A stretch of DNA of 53,017 bases from an uncultured Oscillibacter sp. (lineage in GTDB: Bacteria > Bacillota > Clostridia > Oscillospirales > Oscillospiraceae), in contig CAJUDV010000004.1 in assembly GCA_910585385.1 (NCBI GenBank), positions 1 to 53,017 on the forward strand, in the 5' to 3' direction. Position numbers and translations under genes: made by a program. Below the pieces are notes generated by a model. That model searched no databases, was not told the origin of the DNA, and saw only the letters and a list, made by a program, of their open reading frames with translations. Position 1 is the stretch's first letter. Each line of letters starts with the position of its first letter. Positions 34,955-42,489 of the stretch are shown in pieces.

Positions 34955-35494
34955 ATGAAGGCAACTGGAATTGTACGCCGGATTGACGACCTTGGCCGGG
35001 TGGTCATCCCCAAGGAAATCCGCCGTACTATGCGTATCCGGGAGGGCGACCCCCTGGAGATTTACACCAGCCGGGACGGCGAGGTCATTTTTAAGAAGTA
35101 CTCCCTCTTAGGGGGCGTGGAGGACTTCGCCGGACAGCTGTGCGAGACCATGAGCCGCTCTACGGGCTCTATCTGCGCCGTCACCGACCGGGACACGGTG
35201 ATTGCCGTGGCCGGCGGCGGCAAGCGGGAGCTGATGGGCAAGCGCATTACCTCGGAGCTGGAGCAGATTATGGAGAGCCGCCAGATCTACCAGTACAGCG
35301 GCGAGGGCCAGGCCATCCCGGTGTCCGACAGCAGCGACCGGCTCCTGGCCAACGTGGCGGCCCCCATCCTCTCTGAGGGCGACCTGCTGGGCCTGGTGCT
35401 GTTTATCGGCGGCACCTCCGCCGTCCCCGGTGACGCGGAGTACAAGCTGGCGCAGACCATCGCCGCGTTTCTGGGCCGGCACATGGAATCCTGA
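34955..35494 (+). CDS. spoVT: Stage V sporulation protein T
   Basis: A 179-residue forespore transcription factor. The AbrB-type swapped-hairpin DNA-binding domain is almost invariant (MKATGIVRRIDDLGRVVIPK, EIRRTMRIREGDPLEI), followed by a GAF domain (about 55-175) including AVTDRDTVIAVAGG and SDRLLANVAAPI. AAAGGAG precedes ATG 34955. It marks the organism as a spore former. A strong terminator follows. Confidence 0.97.
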   Translation: MKATGIVRRIDDLGRVVIPKEIRRTMRIREGDPLEIYTSRDGEVIFKKYSLLGGVEDFAGQLCETMSRSTGSICAVTDRDTVIAVAGGGKRELMGKRITSELEQIMESRQIYQYSGEGQAIPVSDSSDRLLANVAAPILSEGDLLGLVLFIGGTSAVPGDAEYKLAQTIAAFLGRHMES

Positions 35495-35501
35495 CCCACG
35501 G

Positions 35502-35534
35502 CGGACGCCCTTCCTATGGGGCGTCCGTTTTTTT
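35502..35534 (+). terminator. Terminator after spoVT
   Basis: 9-bp stem CGGACGCCC/GGGCGTCCG (35502-35510 with 35519-35527) and T7. Confidence 0.95.
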
Positions 35535-35596
35535 CGGCATATATCCGCCTGCCCGCCCTATATCCTTGTACCAGGATTTCTGCGGAGGTGGCGCAT

Positions 35597-36985
35597 ATGG
35601 TTTTGGAGTGGCTGCGGGCGGCGGACAACGTGCTCTGGGGTCCGGGCACCCTGGCTCTGCTGGTGGGGACAGGGGCGTTTTTGACTATCCGCACCCGTTT
35701 TCTCCCCTGGCGGAACCTGGGGTATGCCGTCCGGGCAGCCCTGGGCCGGGAGGCCCGGGTGAAGGGGCGGGACGGCGACGTGTCGCCCTTCGCCTCGCTG
35801 ATGACCGCCCTGGCCGCCACCGTCGGCACCGGCAATATTGTGGGGGTGGCCACGGCCCTGGTGGCGGGCGGTCCCGGGGCACTGGTGTGGATGGAGGCGG
35901 CCGCCCTGCTGGGCCTTGCCACCAAGCTCTCGGAGTGCTTGCTGGCGGTGAAGTTCCGCCGCCGGAACCGCCGGGGGGAGATGTCCGGCGGGCCCATGTA
36001 CGTTATGCGGGACGGACTGGGGCGCCCGGGAGCCGCCATGGGGGCGGCCTACGCCCTCTTCGCCGTGTGTTCCTCCTTCGGCATCGGCGGAATGGCTCAG
36101 GCCAACTCCATCGCCGGCGCGCTGGAGGCCTCCCTGGGCGTACCGGTCCGGATTACCGGCCTGGCGACGGCGGCGCTGACCCTGGCGGTCATCCTGGGAG
36201 GCGTGAAGAGCGTGGCCCGGGTCTCCGCCGCTGTGGTGCCGGCGATGGCGGCGCTGTACCTGGGGGCGGCCCTGGCGGTGCTGTGGGGCTGCCGGGAAAA
36301 CCTGCCCGCCGGGACGGCGATGATTTTCCGCTGCGCCCTGACGCCCCAGGCGGCGGCGGGGGGCGCAGCCGGGACGCTGATGAATACCGTCCGCTGGGGC
36401 GTGGCCCGGGGTGTGTTCTCCAATGAGGCGGGCATGGGCTCCGGGGGCGTCTCCGCCGCGGCCGCCGCCGGCGGCCCCGTCCGGCAGGGCTACATCGGCA
36501 TGACCGGCGCGTTTTTCGACACCTGCGTGGTCTGCACCGTCACGGGTCTGGCCATCTGCTGCTCCGGGGCCCTGGGGGCGGTGGACGGCGCCGGAAACGC
36601 CGTGGACGGCGCGGCGCTGACCATTTTGGCCTTCCAGTCCGTGCTGGGGCCCGCCGGGGGGCTGGTGGTCAGCGTCTCCGTCGTCCTCTTTGCCTTTACC
36701 TCCATTCTGGGCGGGGCGTACCAGGGGGAGAAGGCCTTCGAGTACCTCCTGGGCACCCGGCGGGTTCCTATATACCGTCTGGCCTTTGCCCTGGCGGCGG
36801 CGTGGGGGGCGGCGGCGGAACTGGAGGCGGTGTTTTGCTTCTCCGACATCTGCAACGCACTGATGTGCCTGCCGAACCTGGTGTGCCTGCTGCTTCTCTC
36901 CGGCACCGTGGCCCGGGAGCTGGAGGCGTTCCAGCCGGAGGTCCGGCGAAAGCGGCGGAGGGGAATAATTATAAACTTTCTGTAA
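35597..36985 (+). CDS. AGCS-family sodium:alanine/glycine symporter
   Basis: A 462-residue membrane protein of the alanine/glycine:cation symporter family, importing small amino acids with Na+. Family signatures: ALAATVGTGNIVGVATALVAGG near 80, FSNEAGMGSGG near 280, and TGLAICCSGA, with about ten to eleven hydrophobic segments. GCGGAGGTG defines ATG 35597. The protein's stop codon overlaps a palindrome before the CobW gene, and no terminator separates the two. Confidence 0.93.
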   Translation: MVLEWLRAADNVLWGPGTLALLVGTGAFLTIRTRFLPWRNLGYAVRAALGREARVKGRDGDVSPFASLMTALAATVGTGNIVGVATALVAGGPGALVWMEAAALLGLATKLSECLLAVKFRRRNRRGEMSGGPMYVMRDGLGRPGAAMGAAYALFAVCSSFGIGGMAQANSIAGALEASLGVPVRITGLATAALTLAVILGGVKSVARVSAAVVPAMAALYLGAALAVLWGCRENLPAGTAMIFRCALTPQAAAGGAAGTLMNTVRWGVARGVFSNEAGMGSGGVSAAAAAGGPVRQGYIGMTGAFFDTCVVCTVTGLAICCSGALGAVDGAGNAVDGAALTILAFQSVLGPAGGLVVSVSVVLFAFTSILGGAYQGEKAFEYLLGTRRVPIYRLAFALAAAWGAAAELEAVFCFSDICNALMCLPNLVCLLLLSGTVARELEAFQPEVRRKRRRGIIINFL

Positions 36986-37018
36986 AAATCTTGCATTTTA
37001 CAATTTTAATGGTATGAT
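36981..37018 (+). promoter_or_regulatory. Promoter and inverted-repeat operator of CobW pair
   Basis: TGTAAAA-N8-TTTTACA (36981-37002) is a perfect 7-bp inverted repeat enclosing the -35 TTGCAT (36991-36996); TATGAT (37013-37018) follows with a 16-bp spacer. The position suits repression by a metal-responsive regulator, which is inference. Confidence 0.6.
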
Positions 37019-37057
37019 AAAATCTGGTTCAGAAATTTTGTAGAAGGACTTGATCGT

Positions 37058-38170
37058 ATGACGAAAATCGACATTATCTCCGGCTTCCTGGGCGCCGGCA
37101 AGACGACCCTCATCAAAAAGCTCCTCGCCGAGGCCTTCCCCGGGGAGAAGCTGGTGCTGATTGAAAACGAGTTCGGTGAGATCAGCATTGACGGCGGCTT
37201 TTTGAAGGAGTCCGGCGTCCAGATCTCCGAGATGTCCTCCGGGTGCATCTGCTGTTCCCTGGTGGGGGACTTTAACCAGGCCCTGAGGGACGTGGCGGAC
37301 CGGTTTCATCCGGACCGTATTCTCATCGAGCCCTCCGGCGTGGGCAAGCTCTCCGACGTCATCGTGGCGGTGGAGAACACCGCGGCGGACGCGCCGGAGC
37401 TGAAACTCAACAGCTTTGTCACCGTGGTGGACGCCGCCAAGGTGAAGGTGTATATGAAGAACTTCGGCGAGTTCTACAACAACCAGGTGGAGTCCGCCGG
37501 TGCCATCGTCCTCTCCCGGACGCAGAAGGTCTCGCAGGAGAAGCTGGAGGCCGCCGTGGCCATGCTCCGGGAGAAGAACCCCTCCGCCGCCATCCTCACC
37601 ACCCCCTGGGACCAGCTGGACGGGAAGACCATCCTCTCGGCCATGGAGAAGGTGTCCCTGGCCGACGAGCTGCTGGAGAAGATGCGGGCGGAGCACGAGG
37701 CCCAGGAGGCGGAACACGAACACCACCACGATCATCACCATGAGGAGCATGAGCACCATCACGGTCATCACGAGTGCCATGATCACGGTGAGCATGGGCA
37801 TCACCACGATCATGACCATGACGGGCGCGAACACCACGGCCACGAGTGTGATGACCCCCACTGCTCCTGCCACGAACACCACCACCATCACCACGCCGAC
37901 GAGGTGTTCACCTCCTGGGGCAGGGAGACCCCCAAGGCCTTCTCCCAGGCGGACATCCAGAGGATCCTCACCGCCCTGGACTCCGGGGAGTACGGCAAGA
38001 TCCTCCGGGCCAAGGGCATCGTCAACGGGACCGGCGGCGCCTGGGTGGAGTTCGACTATGTGCCCCAGGAGCACGAGGTCCGGACCGGCCGCCCCGACTA
38101 CACCGGCCGCCTCTGCGTCATCGGCGCGGAACTGAACGAGGAGAAGCTGGCGGAGCTGTTTGGGCTGTGA
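37058..38170 (+). CDS. CobW/COG0523 metal-chaperone GTPase with His-rich insertion
   Basis: A 370-residue G3E P-loop GTPase. Walker A GFLGAGKT spans residues 9-16, the hallmark metal site GCICC is at Cys63, Cys65 and Cys66, and IEPSGVGKLSD follows. An exceptionally His-rich, Cys-containing insertion covers about residues 219-283. The C-terminal CobW_C domain completes it. Such proteins deliver or store Zn2+ or related metals; which metal here is unknown. AGAAGGA precedes ATG 37058. The second P-loop gene follows by 22 bp, presumably co-transcribed. Confidence 0.93.
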   Translation: MTKIDIISGFLGAGKTTLIKKLLAEAFPGEKLVLIENEFGEISIDGGFLKESGVQISEMSSGCICCSLVGDFNQALRDVADRFHPDRILIEPSGVGKLSDVIVAVENTAADAPELKLNSFVTVVDAAKVKVYMKNFGEFYNNQVESAGAIVLSRTQKVSQEKLEAAVAMLREKNPSAAILTTPWDQLDGKTILSAMEKVSLADELLEKMRAEHEAQEAEHEHHHDHHHEEHEHHHGHHECHDHGEHGHHHDHDHDGREHHGHECDDPHCSCHEHHHHHHADEVFTSWGRETPKAFSQADIQRILTALDSGEYGKILRAKGIVNGTGGAWVEFDYVPQEHEVRTGRPDYTGRLCVIGAELNEEKLAELFGL

Positions 38171-38192
38171 CGCTGGAAAGAGGGCATATACC

Positions 38193-39122
38193 ATGGATAT
38201 TCCTGTCTATCTTATCGCCGGCTTTCTGGACGGCGGAAAGACCAATTTTATCAACGGCGTCCTGGAGGATGGCTTCGCCCGCCAGGAGAGGACCCTTCTG
38301 ATCTGCTGCGAGGAGGGCGAGGAGGAATACAACCCCGGCGCCCTGGACAACGTTACCGTCGTCACCGTGGAGGATGAGGAGGACCTGAAGTGCTCCCGGT
38401 TAAAGGCGTGGGAGAAGGAGTACCGGCCCAAGCAGGTGCTCATCGAGTACAACGGCATGTGGCAGATGGAGCGGCTGTACCGGGAGGTGCTGCCGGCCAA
38501 CTGGGTGCTGTACCAGATTATGACCTTTGTGAGGGCGGACACCTTTGAGGTCTACGCCAAAAACATGGGCCAGCTCATGATGGAGAAAATCACCAACGCG
38601 GACCTGCTGGTGTTCAACCGGGCCACGCCGGAGCTGCGGGACGCCCTGCGCAAGCGGAACCTGCGGATGGTGAACCGCCGGGCGGACATCTACTTTGAGA
38701 ACACCGACGGCACCAGCGAGGATTACCTCACCGGGGACGAGTGTCCCTTTGACCTCAGCCAGGAGATCATCGACATCCCAGACGCGGACTTCGGCGTGTG
38801 GTATGTGGACGTGATGGACCACCCGGACCGCTACGACGGCAGGCTGGTCCACATGAAGCTGATGATGTGCCACTCCAAAAAGTACCCCGGCATCCACTGT
38901 CCCGGCCGCTTCGCCATGGTCTGCTGCGAGAACGACGTGCAGTTCCTGGGCCTCATCGCCAAAGGCGATGGGCTGGACCGGCTGGAGAACCGGGACTGGA
39001 TCGAAGTCACCGCCAAAATGGCGGTGGAGAAGCACAAGGCCTACAAGGGCAAGGGGCCTGTGATGAACATCGTCTCCCTGAGCCCCTGTGAAAAGCCCGC
39101 CCAGGAGGTCGTCACCTTCTGA
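38193..39122 (+). CDS. CobW-like P-loop protein fused to TIGR03943-like domain
   Basis: A 309-residue protein. The N-terminus mimics COG0523 (VYLIAGFLDGGKTNFINGVL, P-loop residues 10-17; IEYNGMWQMERLYRE), but the CxCC motif is absent. The C-terminal ~100 residues (YDGRLVHMKLMMC, GRFAMVCCENDVQFLGLIA, RDWIEVTAKM) resemble the C-terminal domain of TIGR03943/YcgQ proteins, normally encoded as a separate subunit beside CobW GTPases. GGAAAGAGGG supports ATG 38193. The fusion and lost cysteines suggest a partner for the upstream GTPase in metal handling; no transmembrane permease is nearby. Confidence 0.75.
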   Translation: MDIPVYLIAGFLDGGKTNFINGVLEDGFARQERTLLICCEEGEEEYNPGALDNVTVVTVEDEEDLKCSRLKAWEKEYRPKQVLIEYNGMWQMERLYREVLPANWVLYQIMTFVRADTFEVYAKNMGQLMMEKITNADLLVFNRATPELRDALRKRNLRMVNRRADIYFENTDGTSEDYLTGDECPFDLSQEIIDIPDADFGVWYVDVMDHPDRYDGRLVHMKLMMCHSKKYPGIHCPGRFAMVCCENDVQFLGLIAKGDGLDRLENRDWIEVTAKMAVEKHKAYKGKGPVMNIVSLSPCEKPAQEVVTF

Positions 39123-39129
39123 TTGCACT

Positions 39130-39145
39130 TTGTAATATTTTACAA
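39130..39145. promoter_or_regulatory. Inverted repeat TTGTAA-N4-TTACAA after CobW pair
   Basis: A perfect 6-bp inverted repeat just after the second CobW-like stop, sharing TGTAA/TTACA half-sites with 36981-37002. It may be a second binding site for the same regulator; function unknown. Confidence 0.4.
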
Positions 39146-39150
39146 GAATT

Positions 39151-39182
39151 CTCCCTTCCGTTTTGGACGGAGGGGAGTTTTT
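39151..39182 (+). terminator. Terminator of CobW operon
   Basis: 11-bp stem with one wobble (39151-39161 with 39167-39177), then a T-tract. Confidence 0.9.
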
Positions 39183-39240
39183 CAAAACGCCGCGGGTCTG
39201 CTTTTCCTTGCTTTTTGAGGGAAACAACTTATAATGGGAC

Positions 39241-39405
39241 TAGGTCTTGTTTGAAAAATGTCAAAACGCCCAAACGACGGACCTTTTTTCGCCGCTCTGC
39301 GTTGATTTTCCTTGCCATACACAAAGTATGGCTGCGTCAAACCGCCTTGATTGGCGAAAAAATCTCTCGCCGTTGGGCATTCCGCCATTTATCAAACAAG
39401 GCCTA
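39241..39405. repeat. Dispersed repeat copy R3 (165 bp, MITE-like)
   Basis: Near-identical to the reverse complement of R1 (3758-3922), with three substitutions over 165 bp. Terminal repeats are TAGGTCTTGTTTGA and TATCAAACAAGGCCTA. It fills most of the gap between the CobW operon terminator and the LTA synthase start, and its reading frame runs in phase into that gene, which can mislead start prediction. Confidence 0.9.
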
Positions 39406-39435
39406 TCTATTTTTTCTTGGAAAGGACCAATCGCT

Positions 39436-41313
39436 TTGAAAACACGCCTTCCGAAATACCGGCTCTCCCTGCCCCTCAGCCTGCTGGCGGCGGTGGGGCT
39501 TGCGGGATGCATCACCCTGCTGGCGCTGTGGTGCCAGCCCAACGCCTTCCGGGGGGTGATCTCCAACTTTCTCCACAAGCCCGTCCTGATTCTGCTGAAC
39601 GCCCTGCCGGTGGGGCTCCTTCTGCTGGGGCTGGCGTTTTTGTTCCGCAGCGTCTTCTTCGGCGCGGCGCTGACGAACCTGATCGTCTGCGGCCTCTCCA
39701 TCGCCAGCCGGGTGAAGATCGAGGTGCGGGACGAGCCCGTGTTCCCCCGGGACCTGACCCTTTTGAAGGAGGTCTCCAGCGCCGTGGAGAGCTATGACAT
39801 CCGCTACCCCGCGGCGGCCATCGCCATTGTGGTGCTGGCCACGGCGGCCCTGGCGGCCCTGGGGGTGTTTGTGGGGCACAGGCCGTTGCCCTGGGAGAAG
39901 CTCCGGGGCTGGCGGGGGAGCCTTCTGGGGACGGCGGGGAGCTTCGCCGCCCTGGCCCTGGCGGTGGTCACCGTGCTGGGCTCCACGGAGCTCTACGACA
40001 GCATCGGGGCCTCCAACCCCTACCGCCTGTCCACCGTGTTCAATGAGAACGGCTTCCCCTACAATTTCTGCCACCAGTTCACCACCTTCCCGGTGGACAG
40101 GCCCCAGGGGTTCAGCCGGTCCGAGGCCGCCGCCTGGGACGAACAGGAGACCGCCGGCGGCCGGGGGCGGCAGGTCCACCTCATCATGGTGATGAACGAG
40201 GCTTTCTCCGACATCACCGATGCCCCCGCCTTCACCTGGGACGCCGACCCCCTGCCCAACCTCCACGCCCTGCAAAAGGACCCCCGCGCCATCTCCGGCC
40301 GCATAGTGGTGCCGGGCTTCGCCGGGGGCACCGCCAACACGGAGTTCGACGTGCTGACGGGGATGCAGACCAACGCCCTCTCCGCCGCCACCACCTCCGC
40401 CCTGCGGGTGGTGAACCGGAACCTGGACAGCGTGTTCCGGGTCTTCGGGGAGGAGGGGTACCACACCTCCTTCTTCCACCCCGGGGACGACTGGTTCTAC
40501 AACCGGGAAAACGTCTACCGCTGGATGGGGGCGGAGGAGACGGTGTTTGCCGACGAGATGGAGGACCTGGAGTACAAGGGCCGCTGGGTGACGGACAGCT
40601 ATATGGCGGCTTTTATTGAGAAGAAGTTTGAGGAGGCCGTAGCCAGCGGCCGGATGCTCTGCAATTACACCACCACCATTCAAAACCACATGTCCTACAC
40701 CGCCGACAAGTACGGCGCGGACTACGATTTTCCGCCAGTCACCGCCTCCGGCCTCTCGGAGGAGGTGGAGACCATGCTGGCGGTGTATGCCGAGGGCGCC
40801 CGGGACGCCGACGCCATGCTGGGCCGTCTGGTATCGTATTTCTCGGATACGGACCAGCCGGTGGTGCTGGCCTTCTGGGGAGACCACCTGCCCTACCTGG
40901 GGGACAACCAGATAGGCTACCGCCAGCTGGGGCTGGACGTGTTCTCCGGCCCGGAGGGCCAGGAGAACCTGGCGGCCTATGAGACGCCCTATGTCGTCTG
41001 GGCCAACGACGCAGCGGCGGAGGTCCTGGATTGGGAGAACGCCGTAAAGGCGCTGGACCTGGGGCCGGACGGACGGCTCTCCGCCTGTTTCCTGGGGGCG
41101 GCGCTGCTGGAGCTGACAGGCAGGGGGGAGGCCACGCCCTGGTTCTCCTTTTTGAACCAGCTGCGGCGGCAGGTCCCCGTCGTGCAGAAGAGCGTCTGTC
41201 TGTCCGCGGATGGCGGCGCGTTCACGGAGCCCGCCGGGGAGCTGGCGGCGGACATTGCCAAGTGGAGGCAGTGGAGCTACTACAAGCTGAAATATAAGGA
41301 AATCCGTCCATGA
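39436..41313 (+). CDS. LTA-synthase-family sulfatase-fold phosphoglycerol transferase
   Basis: A 625-residue protein with five N-terminal transmembrane segments (residues about 12-175) and an extracellular sulfatase-like domain. Catalytic features: MNEAFSD (metal-binding Glu), GFAGGTANTEF with nucleophile Thr299, SFFHPGDDWFYNR, and AFWGDHLPYLGD for the metal. It probably transfers glycerol phosphate to a glycolipid or polymer. The likely start is TTG 39436 with GGAAAGGA ten bases before; all upstream in-frame ATGs lie in repeat R3. The next gene overlaps its stop (ATGA). Confidence 0.9.
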   Translation: MKTRLPKYRLSLPLSLLAAVGLAGCITLLALWCQPNAFRGVISNFLHKPVLILLNALPVGLLLLGLAFLFRSVFFGAALTNLIVCGLSIASRVKIEVRDEPVFPRDLTLLKEVSSAVESYDIRYPAAAIAIVVLATAALAALGVFVGHRPLPWEKLRGWRGSLLGTAGSFAALALAVVTVLGSTELYDSIGASNPYRLSTVFNENGFPYNFCHQFTTFPVDRPQGFSRSEAAAWDEQETAGGRGRQVHLIMVMNEAFSDITDAPAFTWDADPLPNLHALQKDPRAISGRIVVPGFAGGTANTEFDVLTGMQTNALSAATTSALRVVNRNLDSVFRVFGEEGYHTSFFHPGDDWFYNRENVYRWMGAEETVFADEMEDLEYKGRWVTDSYMAAFIEKKFEEAVASGRMLCNYTTTIQNHMSYTADKYGADYDFPPVTASGLSEEVETMLAVYAEGARDADAMLGRLVSYFSDTDQPVVLAFWGDHLPYLGDNQIGYRQLGLDVFSGPEGQENLAAYETPYVVWANDAAAEVLDWENAVKALDLGPDGRLSACFLGAALLELTGRGEATPWFSFLNQLRRQVPVVQKSVCLSADGGAFTEPAGELAADIAKWRQWSYYKLKYKEIRP

Positions 41314-41828
41314 AAAGCCGGGAGATGGCGCTGTGCGGCCTTCTCAGCGCCCTGGCGGTTATGTTGCTGACACTGGGCGGCTCAGTGCCCCTGGCCACCT
41401 TCTGCGCGCCCGTACTGGCTATGGCGGCGCTGCTGCCGGTGCTGGAGGAGTATGGCCCCCGGGCCGCCGGCACGGCCTGGATCGCCGTGTCCCTTCTGGC
41501 CCTGACGCTGGACCCGGACCGGGAGGCGGCCCTGGTGTACCTGTGCTTCGGCTGGTATCCCCTTCTGCGGCCAAAGCTGGCGGGACTCTCCTCCCGGCCG
41601 GCGCGGACGGCGGCGAGGATCGCGGTATGCACCGGGGTGTGCCTGCTGCTCTACGGCGTTGTCTGGCGGGCGCTGGGGCTGCCGGAGGACCCGGATGTTT
41701 CCGGTGTGTTTGGGCTGCTGCCGCTGGCGCTGGCCAACGTCACGTTTTTGCTGCTGGACCGGGCCCTGGAGCGGCTGACGCTGCTGTGGCGGCGAAAGCT
41801 GCGGAGAAGGGTTTTCCGCCGGTTCTGA
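41310..41828 (+). CDS. Small integral membrane protein, ECF S-component-like
   Basis: A 172-residue hydrophobic protein with about five membrane segments and a basic tail (RRKLRRRVFRRF). The start, MALCGLLSALAVMLLTLGG, resembles membrane proteins related to ECF transporter substrate-binding subunits, but no ECF ATPase is nearby. The ATG overlaps the LTA synthase stop in ATGA, so translation is coupled and a link to its envelope polymer is plausible. A bidirectional terminator follows. Function unknown. Confidence 0.7.
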   Translation: MKSREMALCGLLSALAVMLLTLGGSVPLATFCAPVLAMAALLPVLEEYGPRAAGTAWIAVSLLALTLDPDREAALVYLCFGWYPLLRPKLAGLSSRPARTAARIAVCTGVCLLLYGVVWRALGLPEDPDVSGVFGLLPLALANVTFLLLDRALERLTLLWRRKLRRRVFRRF

Positions 41829-41840
41829 GGGCGAAAAGAA

Positions 41841-41880
41841 GAGAGGGGAGCGGACCCAAATGGTCCGCCCCCCTCTCTTG
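41841..41880. terminator. Bidirectional terminator
   Basis: Long stem GAGAGGGG..CGGACC with GGTCCG..CCCCTCTC (41841-41856 with 41862-41878) between convergent transcription units; T-rich on the minus strand (TTCTTTT). The rest of 41881-41997 has nothing recognised. Confidence 0.8.
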
Positions 41881-41997
41881 CGCTGTCTACCATGATCCGA
41901 TTCCACCCCGCGCTCCCGGCCCCCGGGGGAAGGGCGGTCATCGCCCATCTTTCCGGAAACTCCGGTTTCTTTTAAAAGGTGCCGGCGGCAGACGCCC

Positions 41998-42477
41998 CTA
42001 CATGGGCGACTCCCGCTCCCCCTTCTTTCGCCGCAGGCGGCGGAAGAGGAGGGATGCCCCCGCCGCTTGGGCCAGGGGCAGAGCATAGGAGACCCACGCA
42101 GGCTGCGAGAGCCCGCTGTACAAAGAGGTAAACACGGCGTAGGGCATGACGCAGACGGCGGAGAACAGGCCCATTCCCCCGCTGGCGCCGGCGGCGATTC
42201 CCAGGAGGATGGACCATACCGCTGTCCACCGGACAATGCGCGCGGCCCGGATCCACCGTTCCCGGTCCCGCAGAAGAATGGCCGCCGGAAACCAAGAGGT
42301 CACATACAGCCAGCTGAAAGCCGCGCCCAAAAAGGAGGGCGTCTTGCGGACGGAGAAGAAGAGCCCCACATTGGAGGCGATTGCTCCGGCAAAGAACACT
42401 GCTGTGGCGACGGACAGCCGGTCCCCCCATTTTTCCCAGTCTGACTTGATCTCAAGCAGTTTCCGCCGAAGTGACAT
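41998..42477 (-). CDS. Small integral membrane protein of unknown function
   Basis: A 159-residue protein with about four hydrophobic segments (residues 22-42, 46-66, 84-103 and 107-140). The N-terminus is charged (MSLRRKLLEIKSDWEKWGDR) and the C-terminus basic (FRRLRRKKGERE). It resembles no family I can name. The gene starts 12 bp after uvrC stop on the minus strand, so it is likely co-transcribed, though a repair role is unlikely. Confidence 0.65.
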   Translation of the reverse strand: MSLRRKLLEIKSDWEKWGDRLSVATAVFFAGAIASNVGLFFSVRKTPSFLGAAFSWLYVTSWFPAAILLRDRERWIRAARIVRWTAVWSILLGIAAGASGGMGLFSAVCVMPYAVFTSLYSGLSQPAWVSYALPLAQAAGASLLFRRLRRKKGERESPM

Positions 42478-42489
42478 TCCGCAGCCTCC

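Noticed and set aside
39247..39435. N-terminal extension of the LTA synthase through repeat R3
   Set aside because: The extension is the repeat translated; TTG 39436 has a good ribosome binding site and starts the first membrane segment.
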